From: Brienomyrus brachyistius
Taxonomy: Eukaryota; Chordata; Actinopteri; Osteoglossiformes; Mormyridae
Direction of reading: 5' to 3'
Length of the DNA stretch: 64,000 bases
NCBI RefSeq assembly: GCF_023856365.1
Contig: NC_064542.1
Location: 23,654,127-23,718,126, forward strand
Shown here: positions 28,630 to 41,474 of the stretch, piece after piece
How the letters are laid out: each line of letters begins with the position of its first letter
Numbering within the stretch: position 1 is the first letter of the stretch
Notes under the pieces: model-generated
Seen by the model: the letters and a program-made list of their open reading frames with translations, nothing else
Told to the model about the DNA's origin: nothing
Databases searched by the model: none
Translations under genes and position numbers: made by a program

Positions 28630-28704
28630 AACATTTTTTAGATGATGAACACTTTTGTTGGTCATTGCAGTATTTCATATGTATTACTTCAATGCCTCTA
28701 GGAC

Positions 28705-28913
28705 AGGGCTGTCGAACTCCAGTCCTTGGGGGACGGAGTCCTGTGTAGCTTAATTCTTTCCCTGTTCCACAACAAATGATTCAGCTCAAGAGTTGTGTGG
28801 TAATTAGCACAAATACTGTAGGTGCAAGGAGTTGAATCAGGTGTGTCAAATGAGGGGAAACCCAAAAATGTGCAGGGATCCGGCCCCCCAGGACTGGAGT
28901 TTGACACCCATGA
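28705..28913 (+). mobile_element. hAT-like MITE inserted in the Tc1 remnant
   Basis: The left end cagggctgtcgaactccag and the right end ctggagtttgacacccatg are inverse copies. They resemble the ends of a very common fish non-autonomous element. A tctagg word lies on both sides, so a target duplication of about 6-8 bp is plausible. Confidence 0.8.
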
Positions 28914-28993
28914 TCTAGGCATGTTACTATAAAGTCAATAAAACCTAAAATAGACAAATGCCTTTTTAAGTGTGTCCAGACTTTTGACTGGTA

Positions 28994-30010
28994 ATGTATA
29001 TGTGGCCGATATCCATCACTAGTAGGTAAAGTATGAAGAATTTAAACAGCACATTTGATTAAAAGAGAGTTTACATACCAGTTTTCATGGTCCTTGTATT
29101 AAATTTTTCAAGTAATAACCCAACACAGCTCACAGATTATTATTTACCTCGAGTGAGACACCAAAGTAAAAATTCCTATTTTAATTCTCTTTTCTTGTGC
29201 CAGTAGAAGATGTTTTTCCTTCTGGATAGAAAAGATAATGAAGCAACTGTCCCAGCAGACACACGCCAAACACTATCTGAGTGAAACCAAAGTTACACCT
29301 AGACAGCGGAAATATATAGTTGTAATGTTATCCCCAAGAACCCTACCCTACATCACTACATCCTCTCAGAAAATCTAGTGCGATAAATCAAACTGAACAG
29401 ATCTCACACCTTAAAGGGGTAAAGCATTAGCAACAGGTTCCTCCAACCGTTCACTTTAATAAATCATGTCACTATAATTGCCTTTCATGGATCTTTGGGA
29501 CCATTTTATACCTCTTACTGATTGCTGTCCACCAATCCTGTGAAATGTCAAGAGTTGATTCTGTCAAGTTCATATTTGAAAGGGCTGACTGGAAAAAGGT
29601 GTATTGACTCAAAGACGGAAGCCACTTTCTTTGTATTTCTGCAAATATTATGTTGTTTGCTTGCTGAGAGATGGGATCGTGGGCCATTACCATAAGGGGC
29701 TAACTAGCTTACAGAAAGGAGTCATAGTGCTTAAAAAACCCAGATGAAAACTGATCTTGGACAGATGATTATGTATGTTCTGTTGTGTGTTGTCATCTAA
29801 ATAAAACGATGGCATCTGTGCTGAAGTTAACACAATAGCCATTGGTGCGAGACTGTACTCCTGTATGCAGTCAACTCGGACTAAAAATGTCCAAGAAAAA
29901 AGTTATTACCATCCTTTACTGTATGTTGTTATTACTGTATGAATGGGGTCATTTTTTATCACTATCACTCTTACGACGACAACAGCAACAACAATAATAC
30001 AAAGAAGATG
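28994..30010. other. intron sequence, nothing recognised
   Basis: AT-rich unique-looking sequence without a recognisable repeat or exon. Confidence 0.5.
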
Positions 30011-30017
30011 CATTATC

Positions 30018-30240
30018 GTGATCCATCCATTTTATCGGAGAATTACCCTGCGCGGGGTTGCAATGAGTGTTGGAGCCTGTCTCAGGAGGCACGGCTGTGG
30101 ACACCGTGAGCAGGATGGGCGGCTGTCACCCCCCACCCACTTACACACACATGGGCCATTTAGCGATGCCCATTCATCCAAGTCACATCCTTTTTGACTG
30201 GTCGAAGAAACCCACAGAAACACAGAGCGAACATACAGAT
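30018..30240 (-). mobile_element. diverged SINE 3' part
   Basis: It starts atccatccattttatcgg and continues gcggggttgcaatgag, ggagcctgtctcagg. This is the complement of the family-1 type 3' end (tail ATGG repeat, then gcgaccc, then gataggctcc). The 5' head is not recognisable. Confidence 0.65.
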
Positions 30241-33125
30241 GTCATGCACAGAGGCAACGTTTATAGTCATTGTTGTTGTTATTTTCTTATAGTGTGTTAC
30301 GTTTTTGACTTATAAGACTTGACATAGCATATATTCTAAGAAATAAATCATGTCTTTGGAAAATGTCACATGCTTTAGTATGCGTTATGTTTGCTGTACT
30401 TTCCCTTCAAGTAATAGCTGCATAATTATTAAGTGACTGTCTTCATAACCACAGGGCTAAGGTGGGTGATGCGGTTTCACACATGAGCCAAGAATCATAC
30501 ATGCATTGTTTTAATAAATTCTTATATGCAAAGAAAATATATATAAATTAAAATTGAATGAATAATGTTATTTCCTGCAGGCTGCCCAAACACGTCCTGA
30601 AATGGTCTGAAGCGGCTGCTGTTTCGACGTCTCCTACGGCACCTTTTCCTTCACGAGAAAGAGTGTGTTTTCCACACGAGAGGCTGATTACTCCCCACTG
30701 CTTTTCATAAAAATACTGAAACCTACCCGAACTCTACATGCTTAGCATGCAAAGCGTGACTTTGCCTGGAGACTTGATGGCCAGTCCTTCGTTCTATAGG
30801 TGGGAAGCAAGACATATTCATTCTGTCCACAAACTGATTTATTTTAAATGCACAAATAACTAGCGAAGAATTCATAAAAAACAGATTCCCAATGCATTCG
30901 ATGTCTAACTGTACTCTGCTTAGCATATACGACACAAAATGGCATGTCTCCTTCTGTAAGATACGGCACAGTGATTTAGCTATAGAAATGTAGCCACTAG
31001 TGTAAATGTGTTGTGAGATTTTGGCCAGAAAGTAAGCTATTCAGGATATTAAAATGAAGCATTATTTCAAAATGTGGTAGAGCTTCTATGACAGGTTCCG
31101 GTGTGCGTGGGAGATTAGCCGAATGCAGATGAATATGAATGATGCGGTACTTTATGGCTACATTGAATAGTACGAGTCATTCATGGAAGAAGCAAACCCA
31201 TAATTGTGTTTTTGAATTTTTTACTTTGGATTGTGTATGTTTTATAATAGTCGCATAATATCAAAAGAGGATTTTACCTGTGTATATAGGATGCAAAAGT
31301 GTCACTGCAACAGTTCCATTATTATATTGCCGCCTGAGTTTTGAGAACACGTACAACAATACTGTCCCCTTTGCTTTTCAAATGCTGTGTAAACTACTTC
31401 TCCAGAATCACAATTTTTAGCATCACTTTCAGTACCGAAGCCTGATAACTATCCTCCTCTTCTACGCTATCCTAACCTATACTTCTGCTGTTCTACAGCC
31501 ATCCCATAGACATTCAATCACATTGCAATGCTGCCACGGTGACCTCTGTGGAGATGCTCTGGAACAGGAGTGTTGGTAAACAAGCTCTCCATGAAAGGAA
31601 ATCATAAAAATTCACCAGCTTACTTATGCATGACTGCAATGCATTGCACTGCTCAGGGAATGTTATTACTCTCTACTGCAAAATATACATTTACAGTATA
31701 TACACTGTGGCCCTGACACTATTGGGATTAAACTGCTGTACATGAACAGACTATAAAAACATGACATTTACACGTAAAAAGCCATTCATATTCATATTCT
31801 AAATCAAATATGAATAAAAATAAATGTACTTTATATATATTACCATTGAATCAATGATTTATAAAATGTAAAACTTATCATTTATTTATTTTTTATATTT
31901 ATTTCTAGTGCAAAGATATTCTAGAATTTAGGAGCTGCAATCTGAAATGTCACAGAAACTGCACACAAGTTGATCCTGTGAATATTAACTATGTACCATT
32001 ATATTACAGTTAGTTCTGAACATTGCCAGCCTAAACTATCAAACGACAAACCATTCTTTTGAGTTGGCAGTAATTTCCCTTTTTATCTGAAAAACAGCGA
32101 TGTTACTCTCCACTCTCAGTCTGAGTTCCCTCATAAAAAGGGAGAAGTAGGAGGGAACAGCGGGTGAACCGCTCACTCCAGCATGGAAATGCAAAGCAAT
32201 CCCGTCCACACTTCTCTAAGAGAGAATCCCAGAGGTTTAATTATCTGGATTGTCAATCAAGGTGAAAATAACAACAGCACCTGACACAACAGACAGTCTT
32301 AGTCATCAAACATGTCAAAGACTTGCTGTCAGAATCAAAGAGGTGAGAGACTGTGCTGTCGTAAATGCAATAAAATGGGGGGGAGGAAATGTTTTTGAAA
32401 TCAAACATACGGATGCATTTCTAGTGATAATGAAGCGAATAAGTCTCACCACATATGCCAAAAAAGGAATAGAATGACTCCTGGTTAATACACAGCACTA
32501 GACAAACGTTGTGGCAATTTCCCAGAATTCCACATTTTCTTTAGAACATATAGTAACTTTAATGCTACATCACACACTGGGACATGCGTTCTATGTATTT
32601 ATTTATTTTCTGACTGCAGTAATGGTCTGAATCCTTCGGGGGGCAGTAGCAGAGGCGCGCTGTGCCGAGGAGCTCGGGTCCTCCGTTCACCGTATGGTAA
32701 AGCATAAAATGGAGATCAGCGTCGAGCCAAGGGCTGCCTTAGGTCTGACCCAGGGTGAGGGCTTGGGGATTTCATTTTATAGAGTGCGCCCTAGTCGTTT
32801 CCCTGAGGTCAGGCCAGATGGTAATATCTCAATTTAGCTATTGATGTAAGTTTCACTTTTCATCAGCCTGTTTCTCTTTCCGAAACGGCATTTGTGCGGA
32901 CGGTCTGTCATTCGGGGCTCGTCTGAATAAATGGATGAGTGGCGTCTCAGGGATGTAACGACAGGCATCTCTCCCCAGCCTGCAGCCGCCGCCCACATGC
33001 GAGAATGTACTGTAACGCACCACATTGCTGGATCCTTAGCCGCTCTCACAAATGCTTATCCTTCAGAGTTTTGGATACTAAATCACATGCATGCACATGT
33101 ATTTGCATAGAGCGATGTGCGATTG
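30241..33125. other. intron sequence, nothing recognised
   Basis: AT-rich. No repeats or coding features that I can support. Confidence 0.5.
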
Positions 33126-33129
33126 AGCA

Positions 33130-33280
33130 GGTGGGGTCAGACAGACCCTGGTGCAGCTGGGGTCCTGCTAAAAGGCTCAACGGCAAACTCACTCTGTTGA
33201 CCCTGGGCCTTAAAGCGGTGACCTTGCAACCACAACCACAGCCACAGCATCTTAACCAGCCGCACAGCACCCCTGCTAAC
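33130..33280 (-). mobile_element. possible decayed tRNA-derived SINE
   Basis: On the minus strand, gttgcaaggtcaccgctt followed by aaggcccagggtc vaguely follows the family-2 layout around box B. The promoter boxes are not intact. Confidence 0.3.
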
Positions 33281-33284
33281 TGGG

Positions 33285-36200
33285 TGTAGTTCCCAGTATT
33301 TGTTTCTCTTTTTTATACCATGAAAGCTCTTAATCTCACGATGTGCCGAGCATCCATTCAATTGCACAGGTGGTATCACTTAATAATTCAAATCCCAGTA
33401 GTAGCCAATTCATCAAGCAGGTATGTCAGATTACTGAGAGCAATGTATGCATAGATCTGTGCTTATTACAATCTTTCACATAAGCACAATAAGTGCCTTG
33501 TTTTTGCTCCATTACACATTTGTAAATCATATGTACAGAGAAAAAATATATTCACAATTAGGGGCAGGCACAAGCTAGACTGTAGAAAGTAAGCAGAAAA
33601 GGCAAGAGGAATCCAAAGTTCAACAACTGGTTGTAAAAATTCAGTGCCCATGAAAAACAATTCAGTCAGGAAATTCTTGCAGCAATAACGCAATTTTCCT
33701 TGCCTGATACCAAAACTGAAATTCACGGATGCATTATTAGTTTAAGAAAAAAGGGAATGTGAAGAAACATTTCTGAAGTGTACGTACTATATAGGCTCCT
33801 CCAGAAATTCTACATAAATTCAAAAAGAATTTATGCAATTGATCAACTTAGAGTAAATGTTCCTGCAGACACAAAGAATGCATTAGATCAGAATCACAAC
33901 TCAACATTCCGCTCTTTCCACTAGGAAATTTCAACTAATATTGTCTATTGTAAATTTACATGTATGGAGCAAAAGAGCAAGAAAAAACTCACTGTTTTAA
34001 ATAGATTTTTTTTTTATTTGCTTTGAGAATGTAAAGATAATTCCTGGGCATGAGGTGCCTACGGGGACACCTGGAGGAGAACTACTGAAGTGCAGTTAGA
34101 TTGCTCTGATAGTCATATCTGGTCAGAATCGTTAATGTTACCAACAATAGCCTGCTTATTAAACCTTGAATGATATTCTGATTTAAAGTGAACTTTTTAT
34201 AAAAACGATATGATATGTACATACTTGCCATGGTTGAAGCAAATGTCACCAGAGTTTCATAAACTATTGTAGAGAATAGAGTTTGATGGAGGACCCAACA
34301 TTGCACAAATGGTAAGGACTCACGCACCACCTCACCTCAAGGTCGGCTCCAAGGAGCCTGTATCAGCTCATCGTGTGCTATACCACTTAATTTTTTATTT
34401 TAGACGAAATTTCCACATGCCTCTCGAGGTGTTCCAAGCATTTGCCTGAGCACATAATGTTTGGCGAGCTGGTAAATTGCCACGTGAGAATCGATGTCTG
34501 AGAGGATGTCGCATGAATTACGGGCGTCTTCCACATTGCACCGTCGCAATAAAACGGTATAATTTAGCGCGCACATTTACGGAACCTCAATAAGCAAGAA
34601 GTCCTAATAAGAATGAAAGCCGACATGAGCACAAGGATTCCTTTGCGTCCCCAGTCTTTAATGTATGAGACTTTCCATTAAAGGAGGGCACTTCTTCTAA
34701 GGCAGAGCTTTTAGGCTGATTAGTTACAGGAATGGAAAAAAAAGGAACGACCTTCACCACCACCCCCCGCCCCCCCCCCCCCCCCACTCGCCTGCGAATG
34801 TTCCCTACTTAATATTCCACTGCTGCAGTACACAGCCATCTCTCATTTTACATCATAATTATTATTAGGAGAGAAGAAGGGAAAAAAAAGCTAAATCTGC
34901 ATGTTCAATTAGAGCCGGCCTGATGTGAGATAGATAATAATACATGAGACTGGCTAATGTCCTTGCTTCTGAACTTATCCGCAATTGATGTTGGGAGCTG
35001 GGAAGAGGAGACGGAAAAAATACATGCTCTGTAGGGACACAACTGTTGAATCTGGTTATTAGGCTGGTGAGACGCACTTTCCAGCAGAGTGTGACTCTGA
35101 TTTAATGACCATTTTTTACTCTCAAATCTCCCTGATGCTCAGTGAGATTAATTTCAGACATGCAAGCAAGGGGTGTCAAGCCGGAGCTGCGTCTTTGATC
35201 AATTCCATTAAAGCTGTACATCACCATGCTGAAGTCTAAGGAACGGAGAACAGAGAAGACACCCCAGGCACACACACACACACACACACACAAAGCCCAG
35301 GTGATGCTTTAACGACAGGGGAAGAACAGGCGGCGTGTCTGAGACTAACCCACTGCGTTTGCCTCGCGGGAGGCCGCATGACGGCTGTGACCTGCAAACG
35401 GATCCCCTCGACGCACCCAGATGGGGCTGGCACTGTGCATGGAGGTGGGGGGCCGTCAGCGGCAGCGCCAGGTGGCCCAGATTAGGCGGGTTAAACGGGC
35501 TCCGGGAGGGGCAGGCGGGCCTCGCGTGGGTCTCCTTCCAGCTCACGCTCCGTTTGAAGCCGCCTCACCCCAGTGCTGCCACTTGTGCAGTGATTGCCTG
35601 AAGTGGACATTCAGCACTGTGGGTGGCGCATATTGAACCGTAAAGTATTCAACATCATACGTATTTAGCCCGTATGCAGAGCAGTCGCCAGGTACGGACT
35701 GAGCTGGAATAACGACGTACAGGATCTCTGCTCTGCCCTCGGGTTCTGACTTGCACTGGCATCAATCAGTGCAAGTAGCCTTTTGTAAAAAGCTGGTGAT
35801 AATCGTACATCTGTATTTTGCATTAGGTACCGCAGACTGAACTGAAAGGAGAACCTTCTTTTCCTTGAACACAAGAACATGTTGTGAATGGAACATAGTA
35901 ACTGGATGACAATCTGCTTCAAACACATTATTAATTTGTACCTCTTAACATGAGAGCTGACATCTCTTACATTCTTAAAACAGTAGAATCAGTAGAAAAT
36001 GGAGCATGGGATTGTGCTGCTGTGCAATAAATTCTGTACATTTTACTGTGTTTTTAGGTGTACATGTAATATGATATATGCTAAGTCATTTGTGTACTGG
36101 GAACACATTTCATTATTTCCCTGCTTACTTTCAGGGTACATGATAGATTCCCCAAAGGAAACAACATGAAGGATATATTGCCCATAAAATGCAAAGATGT

Positions 36201-38140
36201 GCCACAAATATATTCTTGCAAACACATTGTGACGCACGGCTAAGGTTCCTTGTCACTTCCCGCTGCTCGCTTCTATCACAGTCTTCCCACGATTACCCCA
36301 ATCATTACTTTGACGAACACCACTCACAAAGGCACAACGTCCACAGTGTCGGCACTCCGGACGCAACAGAACTCTCAGCCGAAACTTTTGTGGTATCATT
36401 CTGAGCAATTTCTGCAGTTAATCTCCCCAAACTAACTAAGGCACACATTGTCTATTCTGTTCAGGAACAAAATAGCATCAGTGATATCCAATTTGCTAGG
36501 AAGCACGGAGCTGGTAACTCTGGCAGGATAATATCATGCTACATGAAGCATGGAGCTATAGCGTAGGAATAAAAAATGCATTTGTAGTAAAAATTCTATC
36601 CGAAACCAGTCATCATTCATCAAAGGAAATCAAGGCAATTAGTTACACTTTGATGCTAATTTGGGGATAGAAATGCACAAAATCCCTTGTAATAGTAATT
36701 AAACTGGAACTGCAGAATTACCTCATTGGAGCTATGGAGATGTTGTCAAGGGCAGCATATTTCACGATATTTCTCCAATGGCTGAACATGGAAGATGTAC
36801 AACCATCTTACTATAATATTTCATACAGCTCAGACTGATATTATATGGTTACATGTCCATGGTTGACTGGCTATTTCCTATATATAGCTGTATTCCTTTG
36901 CTTTGAAATTCACCACGCTTGTATGCCTGCAATTTTATCTTGCATGTGATCTGAATTTCTGGAGGAGCAATTGAGGTAAACTTCCCAGCTCTAGGCTAGA
37001 TGTGCCATCTGGGATTCAAACCCACAATCTTCACATCTAGAGCAGAATAGGTTTGTAAATCCCTTAACACTGTGGTTGTGATCCCATTTAAGATAGCGCA
37101 CCCCTTGATCTCGGCATAAGATGATACGTACCTTCTGCATGTGCTAACATGCTGCGTCTACTTATGTCTGTATCCAAAATAAACACCCAGCTCCAATCAA
37201 ATATCTCACATTGTCCTGGTCAGACCTTTGTACACATCCTGGTCCCTGGGTTACAGGCCCAAAAGCAATGGCCGTACATTCAGGTGCATCAAATATTTAC
37301 TGAGTTCACTGGCTAATAAACATTGTGTGACTGTGAAAACAGCATTCAGGAAAGTCGTGGATTCCCACGGGGAATGTGTAACTGATACTTTTCCTCTTGC
37401 CTGATGGAAAGCTCAAGGCAGAGGTCAGGGAAGCTGCCAGTCTCCTGTCAAAAATTACCAATAAAATGATGGAGACGCGGCCGTAATGGAGAATTCACCA
37501 ACAGCACAGAACGCCCAACAATTCCACACCAGCATGTCACTCAATCTCGTCTCAGGGATTCCAGCCCTTAATCTGTGGCTTGACTAACTTCCCTTTTTCG
37601 GAACAAATGGAAAAACTGCCTTCGGCTTTGAAACCGATGCCCAGTGTAATGACATCCAGTCTCCTGCCAAAATATTCGCCTCTGGTTCTAAATTATACGT
37701 CGCTGCATATTTGCATGCTGATGTGTACAGCAATAAACTTACAGTAAACAAAGATATGGTGAAGCACAGATTTGGCCTTAATAACCAATCTGACACGGAG
37801 CATGGGCTGTGAATGCAGAAATGTTGACAGACAAGGAGCAAATTCAAAAAATAAGATGAAAACAGGAATTTCTCAAATTCATTAACACATTACTGCCCAT
37901 TTTACGGCGTGGCCATAGGCTAAGCGCTCTGACCTGAGGAATGCTAATCATGCTAACCCTGCTAAAAGAAGATGGTGGTTTGATACTGGGACATACATCC
38001 GCCGCACAGCTGCCAAGTGCAAAGAAAAAGAGGATATTCTGCATATTCTGCCGGTGGCAGCCGCTTCACTGCCCGGCGAGGCATATTTTCCCCCTGTGTG
38101 GACAATGTTAACAACTATGCCCGTGATTAATTAAATTAAT
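33285..38140. other. intron sequence, no genes recognised
   Basis: It includes a C-run at 34764-34785, a CA microsatellite at 35269-35292 and a GC-rich patch at 35330-35560. Around 34430-34600 the sequence is moderately GC-balanced and non-repetitive, the kind of place where a conserved regulatory element could lie, but I have no evidence for one. Confidence 0.5.
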
Positions 38141-38162
38141 CCATTTTAATAATAATAATAAT

Positions 38163-38394
38163 AATTGATAGTTTATTAATCCCCATGGACAAATTGTCTT
38201 TTTTACGCCTCCCTCAACTTACTCTTTGTGGAGTAAGCTGTCCACAAAGAGCGGCCACCCGCAGCGGCGCCCAGGGAACTGGGGGTCAAGGGCATTGCTC
38301 AAAGACCCACAGACGCGCTGAGGTTGGGTTTGAACCAGCAACCTTGTGATTATAAGCACACCGGCATAGCCCACTGTGGCACACACCGCTCCAA
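38163..38394 (-). mobile_element. tRNA-derived SINE (family 2), minus strand
   Basis: The complement of box B (gggtttgaacc) lies at 38326-38336 and is a perfect match to the consensus. The minus strand reads ggttgctggttcaaaccc, then ggtctttgagcaatgccc, as in the element at 915-1100. The 3' end, aattgatagtttattaatcc with an adjacent (AAT)n tract, is a common fish SINE tail type. Confidence 0.8.
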
Positions 38395-38909
38395 ACAGGC
38401 AAAACAATCTCAAATGCACTAATGAACTCTTTCGACATAAAAACACTATTTGCTTAGCCTCTCAGATGTGTGAGATGCATATTTATACTGAAATATAAGG
38501 TGGCAGCCACTAATTAATGAGATATTAAGCTACTTAGGTAAGTTGCTATTAAACCATATGTGTTACGCTGTGGGACCTGGGACGAATGTGCCACAGGCAC
38601 CAGTCCAGTGCAGAGTGCTGCCCACATGGGTAAACTGGGGTGGGGATTTCCAGGCCTCAAGGGCCAAGGGCTGTGTCGCCTCTCAGCTTATCTCAGCTCT
38701 TAATTACTTCATGCAAGTGATTATTTTTATTGTTAGCATCCTCACCTGCTGTTTCAGGAATAAATCAGGTGCTCATTTTTTTTTTCTATTTTAAAAAAGG
38801 CTCTGAATTGTGACCGTAAGCCTAAACACGGAGGCTTGCCAACCTCAGAAATGATTTTTCATTTCGTTATGTGATTTGCTTTCATTTGCAAGTGACAGGT
38901 GGACCATCA

Positions 38910-39152
<243 letters not shown>

Positions 39153-39469
39153 CTAGAACACCAATCGATTATTCTAATTTATTTCCAGTACTACGCTGAA
39201 GACGCTGGCTTGGTTTACCCACATGAATTTACCTGGGGAAATAACAAATGAATATATGGAATGACAAATTTTACTTGCACGTTGTAGTGTCCTGCAAAGA
39301 ATAGCAATAATACAGCTATATTACTAGAACTGTTTAACTTAGCATATAAATGATAAAGAGTAAATGCATAATTTATGAATAAATACACGTTATTTTGAAT
39401 CATTTCAAGAATTTAAATTGACTGGCTATGGAAAATAGTGTTATTGCCTCACTGTAAAGGATGACGTAC

Positions 39470-39905
39470 GCAGCCACAGAAAAAATTAAGAGACCACAGC
39501 AAAGTTTTATTTCTCGATTTACGGGTGTGCGTCCATGAACACTATTTTTTCTTGGCAAACTGCAGCCTAGATCTTTGGTCCTTCTCTGTTTCCCATTAAT
39601 GAAGGACTTCTTCCTTCATTAATGGAAGGACTTCAGTCCTGCTTCAGGGGGTTCTTACAAACTGTCCTAACAGTGCACTTCATACCTGCACTTTTGAAGG
39701 TCACTTGATGTCATTCTCATGTGAAACTGTTGGATAAGTTGACTGCCATCTCTGCCATTGGAAAGCTACTTCCTCCCTCTACCTGGCTGGTTTATGGTCG
39801 TTCCCACTGATTCCTGCTTCACCTTATTCTTGTCTACTGCAGTCTTAGAAATTCTGAACCTGGAAGCGACCTGCTGCTTAACCTTCTGCCAGCAAAGCCC
39901 AGATT
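39470..39905. mobile_element. possible DNA-transposon remnant
   Basis: It begins with cacagaaaaaattaagagac, a word that recurs as a terminus in fish DNA transposons as far as I recall. It includes a 33-bp hairpin at 39593-39625. No opposite terminus or transposase frame was found. Confidence 0.4.
39593..39625. repeat. perfect 14-bp inverted repeat with 5-base loop
   Basis: The arms ccattaatgaagga and tccttcattaatgg are exact complements around cttct. A further direct repeat of ggacttc follows immediately. Confidence 0.85.
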
Positions 39906-40980
39906 AAACCAGGATTTATAATTGCAGATTTGTTTAAAATATATAGTAGTCTCTAAATGTTTTCCGCGGCTGCCTATATGAATGTATACCAAGTATTGTC
40001 ATGCTGTATAGATTCATTGTCACCCAGCCAGCATGAGCTAATCAGCTGATTGTTTCCCCCTTAATAATGCTGCCTAATATCCATTAAGCCTAAAAACAGT
40101 GTCAGGATCTGATGTGACAGCCAGAAGCTGGGAAAGTAAAGCATCACTCAGAGGCATCTTAATTAATGCAGGAGACCTGAACCCATCTGTAAGGGCCGCA
40201 AACAGATAAATGACATGCTGGAGAAACCAATCAGAAGGGCAGATGTTTACAGTTCATGTTGTGGGAGATCAATGTCCGTCAAGAAGAGGAATATTAAGGA
40301 AAATGGAAATGAAATTCACTCTCCTGCTTTGTCTGCTCCCCGTGAAAAGGTTATGTGCCAGTATTTCCTCCTAATAAGAATGTAAACATTCTTATTTGCT
40401 GGATCCTTTTCTGAGGGCACTAAATCATTGGCTACATCCTCACGGCAAACAAATCAATAAATCAGCATGCAATTTTAAAGTCACCCTTTTTATTTTTAGT
40501 ATGCTGTTCCTGCAGCGGTGATCTTGCTTACAGGGATCGGCAGTGCAGGAAGTTTGAAAAAGTTTTAAATGCTTTTACTGACTCAAGGGCAATTACATTA
40601 TGTGACCTAAATCTGATATAAATCTGAAGTTCTTTTAGTTTATATATTTCCAGAGCTTTTATTGGGGAATAAAATGTACCGTTATGCTCAAAAATAAGCT
40701 GCTTCTTTGGTGATTTTTCAACAAACCATAACAGACCACCCTGTTCTCATGATTTGGTGACAATGCACTTCTTAGAGACTAAAAACACGATCTGAAAAAT
40801 CTATTCTAGCACAAGCGCCCTAAGTGATTTATTTATTTAAAAAGTTTTAAAAGAGGAATAAAAATGGAAAAGAATCCCGGAAAAGTATCCAACGTGATGT
40901 CAGAAGGAAAGTGCTGGATACAGAGTATTCATACACTTTATATATTTATGATGTTCAAATATAAGCCCTTGTTCTAATAA
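39906..40980. other. intron sequence, nothing recognised
   Basis: No repeats or coding features that I can support. Confidence 0.5.
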
Positions 40981-41100
40981 ACCATCCATTTTTCATGAAC
41001 GCTTATCCAGTGGTGGGCCAAGGTAAGCTGACAGCTTCTGGATGCACATTGGAGACGCAGGATGGGATGCCAGACCATGAGGGAACACACACACTAGGGA
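40981..41100 (-). mobile_element. diverged SINE 3'-end fragment
   Basis: The sequence accatccatttttcatgaac, cgcttatccagtgg, ggatgggatgcc is a complement-strand SINE 3' end similar to 30018-30240, more decayed. Confidence 0.5.
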
Positions 41101-41390
41101 CACTATTGTAACAATATACTACCTAGTGTGCATGTGTGTGGAGCACTAACATGTGGGGGACGTGCTGAGAGGAGCATGGAGCTGAGGCACAAATCAATTT
41201 CACAGCTGCAGAGGTGTGAGGCCACAGCGTTACTCACTCACCACGGAAAAAAAGTTTGCAAAATACATTTCAAGTTTTTTTTTGTAGATTGTGCATTTAT
41301 ATTCAGGCACCACATCCTTCCTGTCTGTTACATAGTGTAAACGAAACAAAGCAAGGCTATTATAAAATGTTGGATTACAGAAATCCCGCA

Positions 41391-41472
41391 TCCATCCATC
41401 CATCCATCCATCCATCCATCCATCCACCCATCCATCCATCCATCCATCCATCCATCCATCCATCCATCCATC
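41391..41472 (+). repeat. (ATCC)n microsatellite
   Basis: About 20 tetranucleotide units with one CACC variant. It has the same unit as the terminal repeat of family-1 SINEs read on the opposite strand, but no SINE body is attached here. Confidence 0.95.
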
Positions 41473-41474
41473 TT

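Larger units (their letters stand above)
27843..28993 (+). mobile_element. Tc1-like transposon with both terminal repeats, nested and internally rearranged
   Basis: The left end tatcaatcaaaagtctgg and the right end ccagacttttgactggta are diverged inverse copies, matching the terminus at 12088. Between them are segment A (27878-28035), segment B (28041-28293), a second copy of A (28291-28449), a transposase 3' end, and an inserted hAT-like MITE (28705-28913). The element is about 1.15 kb, and only about 70 codons of transposase remain. Confidence 0.85.

Noticed and set aside
41391..41472. CRISPR-like regular spacing of repeats in the tetranucleotide and minisatellite arrays
   Set aside because: There are no spacers: the arrays are contiguous tandem units, and the context is a vertebrate intron.
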